The notes under the pieces were generated by a model. It ran no database searches. It was not told the DNA's origin and saw only the letters and a list, made by a program, of their open reading frames with translations. A program made the position numbers and the translations under genes. Source: CAVYWD01 sp963772225 (GTDB lineage Bacteria; Myxococcota; Myxococcia; Myxococcales; UBA5297). From it: a stretch of DNA of 64,000 nucleotides. Within the stretch, counting starts at the first letter, position 1, and each line of letters starts with the position of its first letter. Below, piece after piece: positions 17,469-27,244 of the stretch. The stretch covers positions 372,001 to 436,000 of the forward strand of contig CAVYWD010000005.1 of NCBI GenBank assembly GCA_963772225.1, read 5' to 3'.

Positions 17469-18749
17469 TCAGGAGCGCCAGAGCTCCGAGAACGTCACCC
17501 CGCCCTGAGCATCCACGAACGCCGCGCACGCTCCCGCCCCTTTCGTATCGGGCATCCATCCGCCTGTGTTGTACGCGCGCACGTGATAGGTGCTGCCGTG
17601 GCGCTGGACGTCGACGATTCCATTGTGTTCAGGCCTGATCGGAATGTGCGTGTGTCCGAACAGCAGAGCCGACGGGAGCGTCGCCTTCTTGTCGCCCGAT
17701 GCGTCAACGAACTGGGAGCGAGAAAGGCCGAGGAAGCGACCGATGCGCGCGGCATTGCCCGGGTCGTCCAGAAACGTCTGGTCACCCTTGTGCGCCGTCG
17801 ATGCGTTCACGCCATGCAGAATCATCTTTTGGAGAAGACACTTGCAGAGATTGATCGCGGCGTCCGTTCCCCACTCGCGCGGATCGTACCAGTGATAGCG
17901 AGACATGGAGTGGTCGAGGAAGCCGGCAAGCTCGTCCAGCGCCGCATCCGCCTCGGTCGTCTTGCCGTCGACGCCTTCGCTGTAGATTTGCGCTGCGACC
18001 TTCGTGAGAGAGCCCGCCTGCCCCAAAGCCGCCCATCCAAGCTCGGTCAATGGGGCATTCAGCTGCTCCAGCTCCTGCAGCGAGATCGACCGGTACACCT
18101 CGAGGATCTTCGGGAACACCTCGGTCATCAATAGCCAAGGCACGCAGAAGAAATGTCCATGGGTGACAAGGATAGGAGCCGTCTGCGTTCCGGCCTCCTT
18201 CTGGGGGACCAAAAACAGATTCGGATATACCACGGCGATGGGCGGCGCTTGCTTCGCTGACTCGGGAGGTCCGAACAGTCCTCTCAAGAACACGTTTCCG
18301 AGCGGGTGTCCGACGTCCGACAAGGACAATGTCTGCATGCCGAGGTCGAGAATGCCGGTTTGAATATACGGATAAGGTTTGGGCGGCAATCCGTTGGCGA
18401 CGCGTCGCATCACCATGACCTCGTGTTGAACGAGCTGCCACACGTTGTGATCATGGTTTCCTGCAATGTAGACGATCGTCTCGAACAAGGACTCCTTCAT
18501 CAGGGCGCAGAAGAACTGCGAAGCCTGCGTGAAGACCTGCTGATAGTCTTGAAGCGCAAAGTCCAATGTGTCGCCGTTGAGAACGAGGAATGGCACATGC
18601 GGGTCGCCCTGGGCGCGAATCGGGTCGAAGAGCATCTTCTTGAGATAGACGCCATATTCGAGTCCTAATTGTCTTGCCGCGGCGGGTCCTGCGCTGCTGT
18701 GGTCCGATCCGAGGTGAAGGTCCGACAATATGACTGCGACTGTGGCCAT
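17469..18749 (-). CDS. Calcineurin-like metallophosphoesterase
   Basis: A 426-residue cytosolic phosphoesterase. All metal-site blocks are present in order: SDLHLGSDHS, NGDTLDF, AGNHDHNVW, THGHFF and GHTHIPIRPEH. The spacing between the GNHDH and GHTH blocks is larger than usual, with a long helical insert of about 200 residues containing FDHSMSRYHWYDP-like sequence. I chose ATG 18749 (MATVAVILSD), preceded by GGAAG, since the fold begins there; MEAND five codons upstream is possible. No signal peptide is seen. The substrate is unknown. Confidence 0.82.
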   Translation of the reverse strand: MATVAVILSDLHLGSDHSSAGPAAARQLGLEYGVYLKKMLFDPIRAQGDPHVPFLVLNGDTLDFALQDYQQVFTQASQFFCALMKESLFETIVYIAGNHDHNVWQLVQHEVMVMRRVANGLPPKPYPYIQTGILDLGMQTLSLSDVGHPLGNVFLRGLFGPPESAKQAPPIAVVYPNLFLVPQKEAGTQTAPILVTHGHFFCVPWLLMTEVFPKILEVYRSISLQELEQLNAPLTELGWAALGQAGSLTKVAAQIYSEGVDGKTTEADAALDELAGFLDHSMSRYHWYDPREWGTDAAINLCKCLLQKMILHGVNASTAHKGDQTFLDDPGNAARIGRFLGLSRSQFVDASGDKKATLPSALLFGHTHIPIRPEHNGIVDVQRHGSTYHVRAYNTGGWMPDTKGAGACAAFVDAQGGVTFSELWRS

Positions 18750-19217
18750 GTCATTGGCTTCCATCCAGGGAAGCTGGGAATGCGATGGCACAGATCCTTC
18801 GGGGAAGATTGGGGCCGCCCGAGACTGCATGTCCGGCCTTTAGGTCCTCGAACCGGAGCAGCTCGCTCGGGGGCCCCCGGTCCTGGCGCCCCCGATCCGC
18901 GCCGCCTTGTCGCAATTCGCCGCCACCATCCGCGTCCCATCGAGCCGGCTCCCTCGCTCGCGACAGTCCTCTCCCTATGTCATCGGCGGCTGACGGGGAC
19001 GGCAAGCCGGAAGGCTTGTAGGCGGCGATCAGCCAGCCCATGAGGCTGCAGGAGTATTTCGCCCGCGCCGAGAGAATGAGGCGGTGGGCATCCGCCCAGA
19101 CGGTAGCCATTCAACGGTGCAGAGGTGCTTGCCCCGGAGAGGCTGGAGCCTGAGACCTGAGGCACCCTCTTTGGTTCCGTCTGTGACGGGTGAGGGGGGG
19201 CGCCCCGCCTGTTTGCC
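18750..19217. other. Non-coding interval, nothing recognised
   Basis: No frame in this stretch carries recognisable protein sequence. Near 19142-19195 there is a hairpin-forming segment with partial similarity to 29441-29500 (CCT..GGCACCCTC, TTGGTTCCG and GGGTGAGG). Confidence 0.4.
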
Positions 19218-19367
19218 TCACGGCGCGAGGGAGCACGCCAGCGGCCGCTGCTTGGCCGCCGCGACGTCCTTTTGCGGCAGCAGGCCGAAGGCCTGAGCCC
19301 GGTTGAGCAGGTCGTCGCGCAGCCGCCGAAGCTGCAGCGGGTTCGTACACGTCGAGAGCTCCGGGTA
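19218..19367 (-). pseudogene. Duplicated 3' end of the GT51-like gene
   Basis: Encodes the last ~50 residues of the protein at 22684-23445 with scattered substitutions (RYPELSTCTNPLQLRRLRDD versus RYPELSTCTNPLQLRKLRDD, then NRAQAFGLL versus NRAEAFGLV). It has no start. Its inner end abuts the duplicated recD2 tail at GGGTACC. Confidence 0.85.
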
Positions 19368-19473
19368 CCTGGTGGTGCTGGTGGGCAGCCAGCGGGCGCT
19401 GGCCATGGCCGTGAAGAACGACCAGCGAAAGGCGCGCTGCACGGAGCTCGCCGAGCGGCTCAGGGGCCGTTGA
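19368..19473 (+). pseudogene. Duplicated 3' end of recD2
   Basis: A 106-base copy of 4995-5100, encoding LVVLVGSQRALAMAVKNDQR and then the RecD2 C-terminal residues up to a stop at 19471. Only a handful of substitutions separate the copies. No helicase body precedes it. Confidence 0.88.
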
Positions 19474-19838
19474 GCGGCGGCGGGGTGCCTCGGTGGGCAG
19501 GGTCCAGCCCCGCTGACTGCTCCGCCGGGCAAGCTCAATCTGCGAGGGCGCGCGCAGAGAAACGTCGGCCCCGCCTGACCTCGACAGCAGTGTTTCCCTC
19601 CCGACAGCGCGAGCTGTCGAGCCAAGACGGATGGTGCACACGCCGGCGGGAGCGTCCTAGGCTCCTAGGGGCGTCGCCTTCGAACGCGCGCCACCTCCCT
19701 CCTCGTGGCGGTGGATTCGGTCGAAGCACGGCAGGCGGCGCGGCTGGAGCCCTTGAGAACACGAGGTCGGGTCTTCGCCCCGAAGCGAACGACGGGGAGA
19801 CCGGTCCCTGCTGCACCTCATTGAACGGAGGCGAATCG
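19474..19838. other. Upstream region of the large lipoprotein gene
   Basis: About 365 bases with no recognisable coding content. It must hold the promoter of the lipoprotein gene at 19839. GGAGG sits nine bases before that ATG. Confidence 0.35.
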
Positions 19839-22626
19839 ATGCATTCGCGAATGACGGCCGCGGCCCTAGTCATAATGGGCCTGGGAGCCTGCGCCTATCC
19901 CGTGCCTCCGCTTCCGAGCGGGCAAGCCAGCCCCGGTGGGTCGGGCACAGACGCCCAGGCGCTCCGCATCGTTCAGCCCGCCGACGGCGCGCAGGTCGGC
20001 GACCTCGTCGAGCTGAAGCTCGTGGCGAGCAGTGTCGGCGAGCTGAAGCTCTGGGTTGCGCCTCCAGCTCGACGACCAGCCCGCGTTCGAGTACAGCCAG
20101 GAAGTGGGGCTGCCGAGCACCCTCAGTCTCGACACGACACTGTGGTCCAACGGTGTGCACCGGATCGCGGTGAGCGTGGACACCGCCGAAGGCGAGACGC
20201 TGCAGGACAGCGTCAGCCTGCGCTTCGACAACCTGCCGTTCCGCATCGCGAGCTACCGAGTCGCCGAGTTTGCGCGGAACGGAGCGGAGGCGACGGTCGA
20301 CGTAGAAATTCAGGGAAGCTCCAACGAGCTCGCGTTGACCGCGGACTTCTCCGCGCTCGACTCCGGCTACGTGCCCGGGGCGGAGGCCGTCGAGCCCCTG
20401 TCTTCGAGCCTCTATCGGATTCATTACACCGTCTCGGCCGGAAACACGCAGGCAGACGGCGCCAAGGTGGTGATCCTCGCCGCTGCCGACGCCTCCGGGC
20501 GGGCGCCGATCCGGCGGCCTATCTCCCTGTCGCTCCGCAACACCCCGCCCGCGCCGTTCCAGATCGCGGGCGCCACCTTCATCGACGCGCCAGCCCTTGT
20601 GCCCCAGCCCGGCGCCTCGGGCGCGCTTCTGATCCTCGGCGCCCAGCGGCTGCACCTCGTCGGCGACGAGCCCGGCGCTCTCCAGTTGAGTTGGGCCGGG
20701 AGCTCGGTCCCGGTCGAGCGTCTCATCCTGACGTTCTCCGGCTACGCCGGCTATTACATCCTTCCCGTCGACCCGAGCCAGACGGAGGCCACCGTCGAGC
20801 TGTTCCTCCCCGACAGCGCGCCCAACGCGCCGCTCGCGAGCTCGTCCGCGATGCGGTCCCTCGAAGCGAGGAGCGGCATGAAGGCCCTGACCGGCGGCTC
20901 GACCTCCGGCACGTCCCTGAGCGCGTTCGGCCAGGGTTCCAGCGGCTCGACCTCGTCGAGCACGGTCGGGGTGACCACGACCAGCGTTCCGCCCTCGGTG
21001 GCCCAGGTCACCCTCCGGTGGAGCGGGGCGGCCGATTCCGATCTGCACGTGGTCGAGCCAGGTCCGTCCGGCCAGGAGATCGAGTACAACAACCCCGTCT
21101 CGTCGGCCAGCGGCGGCACACTCAGCCTCGACTCCAACTCCCACTGCGTCGCGGCCGCCGATCCCGCCGAGAGCATCTCGTGGCCAGAGGGAGCTGGTCC
21201 CATGTCGGGCACTTACAAGGTTCGCGTCGTGATGTACGAGGGCTGCGCGGGGGACCCGGACAAGAAGCTGACCTCCCCCCTGAGCTTCAGCGGGCAATAC
21301 ATCGACTGCCAGGGGACGGCCCACCCTTTCAGTGGGACCTTCCCGGCCGGCACAGCGCAGCAGACGTCGATGGAGGTCGCCACCTACGACCTTCAGTGTC
21401 CCGCGTGGATGCACGGCCGGGTCAGCGTCCAGCGCCTGGTGCCGCCGTCGCCGCTCACGTTGCAAAGCGTCGACGTGCCGCGCGTCAAAATCCGCGCGCT
21501 CAAGTCGAGCGACAATAGCGAGCTGGCGGCCGGCTTCACCGATCAGAATGGCGGGTACAAGCTCGCCTTCGATCCCAAAGGGGACAAGTTCTTCCTGCAG
21601 GTCGAGGGCGAGATCGATCCCTCCTTCGCGTCGGTGGTGGTGCAGGATGGCGGCCGCAAGCTCCAATTCTGGAAAGGACCGGATCTCGATCCTAAAGGCC
21701 AGCCCACCGCTTACGACCTGGCGATCGCCGACGTCCCAGGAGCGACCCAGCGCGCGGGGGCCTTTCGGTTGCTCGAGAACATCCAGAATGCGATCGCCTA
21801 TGGCGCTCTGGTGACTGGAAAGGACTTCAAGTCCTGCAACTGCACTCTGACGATCTATTGGGATCTTTCGGCCTACGCCAAATACGGCAGCGTCTACGAC
21901 AAGCAGAATAGATTCATCCGCGTCCAAAACGGAGACGAGAATTCCCCGTTCAGGATCGTTCACGAATACTTCCACTTCGTCATGAACACCTGGTCGGTGG
22001 ACCACTCGCCGGGCGGCGATCACAAGGTCTCGACTCGCAGCACTCCAACGCTCGCCTGGTCCGAGGGGGCAGCGACCTACTACGCGTTCAAGACCACGGG
22101 AGTCCCCGTCGTCTACGCGGGGGCGGAGGATGGCTTTCCGCTCCTGCAAGTGGACCTGTATTCTCCGACTATTGAGCAGGGCGCCGAGCCGGACTCGGCG
22201 GGGAAAGTCACGCAGTACGGCAAAGTTTCAGAGGGAATGGTGACCCAGATGCTCTGGGAGATGAGCGCGGCGACCGGTCTGGTCGACGCCGCCATTTTCC
22301 AGAAGATGCCCTCCCGCTTCCAGAGCAAGCCGCCCGATTTCACGACGAGCGACCCTTCGCAGGGCGCGGACTTCGTCGACTTCATCGACGGGCTGAGGGG
22401 CCTCGCGGGCGCGCCGTCCGATGCCGACCTGAAAGCCATCTTGCAGGGCCCGCCGCCCGGCCTCAAAGCGCCGGTGCACGACATGCCCTACGACTTCAAG
22501 AACAACAGCAAGATTCTGATCGCCCCGGCCGATGCCTGGGTCGGCGCGACTGCACACGAGCGGCACCTGCGAAGGATGCTCCGCTTCCATGTGGGCCCCG
22601 GGCTCGGAAGCCGCGCGCAGGGCTGA
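19839..22626 (+). CDS. Large lipoprotein with zinc-protease-like HExxH motif, split by one-base frameshift
   Basis: About 928 codons. ATG 19839 follows GGAGG and starts a lipoprotein signal peptide with lipobox LGAC. The first frame leaves the protein after GELKLW at about 20055. One extra G in TGGG causes this; dropping it joins the second frame (LRLQLDDQPAFEYSQEVG) to the stop at 22626. Features include Ig-like/adhesion segments, a DUF2135/YfaP-like strand region (SDLHVVEPGPSGQEIEYNN), and near 21961 the motif HEYFHFV with a later WSEGAATYYAF. HExxH plus a downstream Glu suggests a gluzincin-type metallopeptidase anchored in the outer membrane. Substrate unknown. Confidence 0.7.
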
Positions 22627-22683
22627 GCTGCCAGCGGGGCGGCCGAGGCGGGCCCGCCGCTGGGCGGCTTTGCCCGAGGCCGA

Positions 22684-23445
22684 CTACGGTCGGAGCGAGC
22701 AGAGCAGGGGCTTCCGCTTGGCCGCGGCGACGTCGCCGGAAGGGACCAAGCCAAAGGCCTCGGCCCGGTTGAGCAGGTCGTCGCGCAGCTTCCTGAGCTG
22801 CAGCGGGTTCGTGCACGTCGAGAGCTCGGGGTACCGGGCCTCCGACACGACGAGCTCGGCGGCCTGCTCGAGGTCGAGTCGGGAAAGCTCCTCGCCGAAG
22901 AGCGCGAGCGAGGCCTGCGAGTAGCCCACCACGTCCGGGGCGAAGTAGGTCGAGGCGAGCCGAAGCGCAAAGAGGTCCTCCACCGAGACCGCGCCGAGGA
23001 CCTTGGATGCCGCGAGTGCCGCCTGCAACCCGTCGGCGATGCCGAACGCGCGCGTGATCTGCAGGGCGAAGCGCAAGTGGCACTGGCCGGGCCCGGCCTC
23101 GCCGCCGCGCCCGTTCAGCGTGTGCGCGAGGATTCGCCGGGCGAGCGCCGCCGCGCTCTCGCGAGGCGCGAGCAGGGCCTCCGGGCACGACTCGGAGGCC
23201 AGGACCAGCGAGACCAGCGCCGGCGGGATTTCGGAGGCCGCAAGGACCTCGAATTTCCTCACCTCGGGGCCCTTCGCGGTGATCGCGACCTGGCGCTGCG
23301 ACTCCACCAGGGGCGCGAGCCCGGCGATGATGGCCTCCCTCGAGCTCAGGTCGGGCAGGCCGGCCGAATTCCAGAGATAGAGCACGGCGCCGCAAAACCC
23401 GAACGCGAGCGCCGCGAGAAGCACAGTGAACGCCAGTCGACGCAT
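22684..23445 (-). CDS. GT51-like (peptidoglycan transglycosylase fold) protein, probably degenerate
   Basis: A 253-residue protein with an N-terminal membrane anchor (MRRLAFTVLLAALAFGFCGAVLYLW). The rest follows the GT51 pattern: SEIPPALVSLVLASES (position of the catalytic ASED), and YFAPDVVGYSQASLALFGEE then LSRLDLEQAAELVV, PLQLRKLRDDLLNRAEAFGLV. The usual DxRFxxHxG and SxITQQ donor-site motifs are absent or replaced by CPEALLAP and HLRFALQI. It is therefore likely not a normal polymerase; a binding or regulatory role is inferred. The last ~50 codons are duplicated at 19218-19367. Confidence 0.6.
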   Translation of the reverse strand: MRRLAFTVLLAALAFGFCGAVLYLWNSAGLPDLSSREAIIAGLAPLVESQRQVAITAKGPEVRKFEVLAASEIPPALVSLVLASESCPEALLAPRESAAALARRILAHTLNGRGGEAGPGQCHLRFALQITRAFGIADGLQAALAASKVLGAVSVEDLFALRLASTYFAPDVVGYSQASLALFGEELSRLDLEQAAELVVSEARYPELSTCTNPLQLRKLRDDLLNRAEAFGLVPSGDVAAAKRKPLLCSLRP

Positions 23446-23464
23446 GGCACGAGCCTTTCACCTG

Positions 23465-25150
23465 CTATCGGCGAAATCGGTCCGGCATGGGTCGGGCGTC
23501 GGTGCGCGGGCCGTCGGGGTCGCGCTCGGGGTCGGCCTCCGCGCCAAGCGCCGGCGGGGAGGCGCCGCGCCGCGGGGGTAGGGGCCGCTTTCCGGGCGGC
23601 AGGCTCGAGGCCGGCATGGCCGGTCGCGCCGCGGTGCGCGGGCTGATTCCGTCGGCACTTCCAGCGAAAGTCGCGGGCCTCGGCGGCGCGGCGGGCGCGG
23701 CTTGCGCGGCGGGCCTCGGCGATGGCCGCTCCTCCGCCGGCGCAGGCTTGAGCTCTTCGGGGGCCGGGGTTGAAGGCGCGGCCGGCTTGGGCTCGGGCGC
23801 TTTCGCCGCCGCCGCGTGGCCCTCACGGACCGCGTGCTCGGACGCGAAGTTGTAACCCTCGAGGAAGGTATTCGCCCCGACCTTTTCCTTGAGGCCCTTT
23901 TCGCGCTGCTCGGCGAACTCCGAGGCCCGGCCCATGGCTTCCTTCACGTCGGCGGGGTCGGGCAGGTTCTCCTCGCGGTGCTTGAGCGACGGCGCCCACG
24001 AGAGCTTGAGCGTCTCCGAGAAGATGCTGGGCGGCGGCGGCAAGCCGTAGGTCTTCGGGTCGAAGAACGTCTCGGTGATGTCGGGGAAGCCATGCGACTG
24101 GAGCCGGCCGAGGAAGGTGGGCAGGAGCCCCGTCGGCGCGTGGTAGCCGTGGATGTGGCCGTCCTTGTCCTTGTGCGTGGGCACGTAGACGTACAGGGCC
24201 TGCGTCCGGTAGTCGCCCTTCTCGTTCAGGGGCAGCACCTCGGCGATGGACGTGGTGCGCCGCGAGCCGTCGTGGAAGCGCTCGCAGGTGATGACGGCGT
24301 TGATGGCCGAGGCCACCTGCGCGCGGATGGCCACCATGGGCAGCTCGATGCCCGACTGCAGGCACAGCGACTCGATGCGGCGCAGCGTGTCGGTGGGGGT
24401 GTTGGCGTGGGTGGTGGCGAGCGAGCCGCCGTGGCCGGTGTTCATGGCCTGCATCAGGTCGAAGGCCTCGCCGCCGCGCACCTCGCCGACAACGATGCGG
24501 TCGGGGCGCAGGCGCAGGGCCGAGTGGAGCAGGTGCCCCATGTTCACCTCGCCCTTGCCGAACTTGTCGGCGGGGCGCGACTCGAAGGGCACGATGTGGT
24601 CCTGCTGCATCTGGAGCTCGGCCGAGTCCTCGATGGTGAGGATGCGCTCCTCGTTGGGGATCTGCGTGGAGACGATGTTGAGCAGCGTCGTCTTTCCGGA
24701 GCCCGTGCCGCCGGCGACCACGATGTTGAGCTTGGTGTGGACCATGGCGCGGATGAGCCAGGCCATCTGCGGAGTCATGGAGCCCCACTTGATGAGGCTC
24801 TCGATGCCGGGCCGCCCGGTCATGAACTTGCGGATGGAGATGGTCGTGCCCTTGCGCGCGATGGGCGGGAGCACGACGTGGATGCGCGAGCCGTCGGGGA
24901 GGCGGGCGTCGAGGCGCGGGCGCTCGTCGTTGAGCACGCGGCCCACGAACTGCGCCATGTTCCGCGCGGCGCCGAGGAGGCCCTCTTCGGTGAACTGGGC
25001 CTCGGTGAGCATGAGCTTGCCCTTGGCTTCGACCCAGATCTCGGTCGGGCCGTTGATCATGATCTCCGAGCAGTCCGGGTCGTCCAGGTACTTGAGGACC
25101 GGCTTGAGGAAGGCTCGGAGGGACTCCTGGTACATCGAGTTTTGGGACAT
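23465..25150 (-). CDS. cpaF: CpaF/TadA-family secretion ATPase
   Basis: A 561-residue hexameric ATPase that powers Tad/Flp pilus or type II/IV-type secretion. Residues ~1-400 are the complete CpaF/VirB11 domain: LDDPDCSEIMINGP, GSRIHVVLPP, Walker A GGTGSGKT at 147-154, ILTIEDSAELQ (Asp box), RPDRIVVGEVRGGEAFDLM (Walker B) and GSLATTHANTP (His box). The tail beyond ~430 is a Pro/Ala-rich extension not typical of the core family. No other tad genes lie beside it. A Flp-type pilin-toxin fusion is encoded about 7 kb away (32333-33577). Confidence 0.9.
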   Translation of the reverse strand: MSQNSMYQESLRAFLKPVLKYLDDPDCSEIMINGPTEIWVEAKGKLMLTEAQFTEEGLLGAARNMAQFVGRVLNDERPRLDARLPDGSRIHVVLPPIARKGTTISIRKFMTGRPGIESLIKWGSMTPQMAWLIRAMVHTKLNIVVAGGTGSGKTTLLNIVSTQIPNEERILTIEDSAELQMQQDHIVPFESRPADKFGKGEVNMGHLLHSALRLRPDRIVVGEVRGGEAFDLMQAMNTGHGGSLATTHANTPTDTLRRIESLCLQSGIELPMVAIRAQVASAINAVITCERFHDGSRRTTSIAEVLPLNEKGDYRTQALYVYVPTHKDKDGHIHGYHAPTGLLPTFLGRLQSHGFPDITETFFDPKTYGLPPPPSIFSETLKLSWAPSLKHREENLPDPADVKEAMGRASEFAEQREKGLKEKVGANTFLEGYNFASEHAVREGHAAAAKAPEPKPAAPSTPAPEELKPAPAEERPSPRPAAQAAPAAPPRPATFAGSADGISPRTAARPAMPASSLPPGKRPLPPRRGASPPALGAEADPERDPDGPRTDARPMPDRFRR

Positions 25151-25251
25151 GGGAGAGGGAGTCTAAATCAGTGGAGGGGATTGGCGAAGGTGGGTGGGCG
25201 TTGCTCGGCGTCGCTCGGGGGGAGGGGTTGGTTGGGAAGATCGGGTGCTCG

Positions 25252-25612
25252 AGAGCGAGGGAAGGGAATCCGGGTTCGGGGTCGGGTTCGTTCGCGGGGA
25301 CGGGGACGGGCACGGGGACGGCGGCTACGGGGCACGGGGACGGCGGCTACGGGGCACGGGGACGGCGGCTACGGGGCACGGGGCACGGCGGCTACGGGGC
25401 ACGGGGCACGGCGACTCAGGAGCGCTCGGCCCTGCCGGCGTGTCGGGAGGGCGGGCTCGGAGCACAGAGGGGGCGCGAAGCTCCTCGGCTCGGCTGCACC
25501 TCGCCAACCGTGGCCCGTGCTCCGAAGGAGCCGTGTGCCGTCCCCGAACCCGTACCTGTCCCCGCGAACGAACCCGACCCCGAACCCGAACCCGGATTCC
25601 CTCCCCTCCCTG
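25252..25612. repeat. Large inverted repeat with tandem-repeat loop, upstream of cpaF
   Basis: The left arm (25252-25304) and right arm (25555-25612) are imperfect reverse complements over about 50 bases, centred on CGTTCGCGGGGAC / GTCCCCGCGAACG and including long GGGTTC runs. The 250-base interior contains the tandem array at 25296-25425. It sits between cpaF and hemE, which is otherwise a 540-base gap. Confidence 0.7.
25296..25425. repeat. Tandem repeat of about 21 bases, GC-rich
   Basis: The unit GGACGGCGGCTACGGGGCACG recurs about five times with small length changes (some copies read GGGCACGGCGGC). The array reads open as Gly-Arg-Thr-type low complexity on both strands but shows no gene signals. 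Confidence 0.75.
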
Positions 25613-25692
25613 CCCTGCGCCCCATCCGCCCAATACCTCGGCTCCCGCCTCACCCGGCGGAGAAGCCTCCCCTCCCCAATCTCCGCCCCGCC

Positions 25693-26730
25693 TCAGCCCC
25701 GCTGCGACAGCGCGTGCACCCGCTCGACGAGCCGCTTGGCCGCCTCCGGAGGCGTCGGCGGCAAGATGCCGTGGCCCAGGTTGAAGACGTGGCCCGGCCC
25801 GCCGGCGCGCCGGAGGATGTCCTTCACCCGGGCCTCCATCGCCTCGGGCGGCAGGAAGAGCGCGCAGGGGTCGAGGTTGCCCTGCACCGCCACGTCGGGC
25901 CCCAGCCGCGCGCGGGCGACGTCGAGGTCGATGCGCCAGTCGAGCCCGACGCAGTCGGCCCCGGTCGCCTTGAAGCGCTCGAGGAGCGTCGAGCAGCCGG
26001 TGCCGAACAGGATGACGGGCGCGCCTTCGCCGCGGACGGCCTCGATGATGCGCTTCAAGTAAGGCGCGCTCCACTCGTCGAAGTCGGCGGGGCCCAGCTC
26101 GCCGCCCCAAGAGTCGAAGATCTGCAAAGCGCTCGCGCCGGCGCGCACCTGGGACTTGAGGTGGGCGATGAGGGTCTCGGTCAACAGGTCAAAGAGCCGG
26201 CGCGCGGCCTTGGGCTGCTCGTAGAGAAAGCGCTTGGTGGCGAGGAAGGTCCTGGTGCTGCCGCCCTCGATCATGTAGGCGGCCAGGGTGAAGGGCGCGC
26301 CGCAAAATCCGAACAGCGGGACGCGGCCGTCGATCGCCTTCACGGTGCGGCGGATCGACTCGGCGACGAAGCCGGTCTCGGACTCGGGGTCCGGCACGTG
26401 AAGCCGCTCGACGTCCGCCGCGGCGCGGATGGGGTTGTGGAACTTGGGGCCGCCGTCTCCCAGCTCAAGGTCCATCCCCATGGCTTCGACCGGGATGAGG
26501 ATGTCCGAGAAGATGATGGCGGCGTCCACTCCCAGGATGTCCACCGGCTGGAGCGTGACCTCGGCGACCAGGTCGGGCGTCTTACAGAGGGTGAGAAAGT
26601 CGACCTTCTCGCGCACCGCCCGGTACTCGGGGAGGTAGCGGCCCGCCTGCCGCATGATCCAGATGGGCGTGCGCTCGACGGGCTGGCGCCGCAGGGCGCG
26701 CAAGAGCAGGTCATTCTTGAGCTCGATCAT
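25693..26730 (-). CDS. hemE: Uroporphyrinogen decarboxylase HemE
   Basis: A 345-residue enzyme that converts uroporphyrinogen III to coproporphyrinogen III in heme synthesis. Signature blocks are PIWIMRQAGRYLPEYR near residue 22, the substrate-pocket Asp in FSDILIPVEAMGMDLE, FCGAPFTLAAYMIEGG, FDSWGGELGP, and the C-terminal FNLGHGILPPTPP. Length and motif order match the family exactly. It stands alone, without other heme genes in the window. The start at 26730 (MIELKNDLLLRAL) is the normal family start. Confidence 0.96.
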   Translation of the reverse strand: MIELKNDLLLRALRRQPVERTPIWIMRQAGRYLPEYRAVREKVDFLTLCKTPDLVAEVTLQPVDILGVDAAIIFSDILIPVEAMGMDLELGDGGPKFHNPIRAAADVERLHVPDPESETGFVAESIRRTVKAIDGRVPLFGFCGAPFTLAAYMIEGGSTRTFLATKRFLYEQPKAARRLFDLLTETLIAHLKSQVRAGASALQIFDSWGGELGPADFDEWSAPYLKRIIEAVRGEGAPVILFGTGCSTLLERFKATGADCVGLDWRIDLDVARARLGPDVAVQGNLDPCALFLPPEAMEARVKDILRRAGGPGHVFNLGHGILPPTPPEAAKRLVERVHALSQRG

Positions 26731-26785
26731 GGGACAATCAAGCCAATTCCGCGCCCCGGGTCAAGCGCCGAGAAGCCTGCCTCAG

Positions 26786-27001
26786 CTACTTGTTGCCCAG
26801 GTCGTCCTGGTCGGACTTCGGGTTGCTGGTCCAGCGGTGGTCGGGCGGCACGAAGCCGCCGCCCAAGTTTCGATAATCGAGGAATTCGCGGTCGTTGTGG
26901 TGGGGCAACCATTCGCCGCCGAGCTGGGGCGGCTCGCCCGTGACGTGCTCGCGATCCGGTGGAACCACGAAGGGAAGGGGGTCGGGGTAGTCGGGTATCA
27001 T
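26786..27001 (-). CDS. Small polar protein of unknown function
   Basis: A 71-residue ORF from ATG 27001 (MIPDYPDPLPFVV) with GAGG seven bases upstream. It is rich in Pro, Asp, Asn and Gly, with PHHNDREFLDYRN and RWTSNPKSDQDD, and has no membrane segment. Third positions are mostly G/C, supporting coding. No family recognised. It is divergent from the HdeD-like gene. Confidence 0.45.
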   Translation of the reverse strand: MIPDYPDPLPFVVPPDREHVTGEPPQLGGEWLPHHNDREFLDYRNLGGGFVPPDHRWTSNPKSDQDDLGNK

Positions 27002-27244
27002 GGCGGGACCTCATCGGCCGAATTCACCAATTTAGATAGGAATTCGCCCGAGGCGATGCGCGCCGCTTTCGGGGGTCCAGCCGCTACCGAATCTTGGAGC
27101 CGAGGCTCCGTCAGCTCGTCGATTGTGTGGAGCACTGCTCGGTCGGCCGTGCTGCCGGGCGCCTCTGACGCGTCGCCCTCGCGAAACGCCCCGATTGCCC
27201 GCTCCGGCGCCGGGCCGCAGCTTCCAAGCGAGGAGGGGCGGGCC

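Noticed and set aside
15100..17559. 819-codon minus frame across the DUF362 operon
   Set aside because: Same strand but out of frame with three genes that have motifs and coupled starts; composition is Arg/Gly-rich shadow.
19870..22149. 759-codon minus frame opposite the large lipoprotein
   Set aside because: No motif, strong shadow composition; the plus strand carries lipobox and HExxH.
25151..25692. Tandem repeats as a CRISPR array
   Set aside because: Units are contiguous without unique spacers and no cas genes are near.
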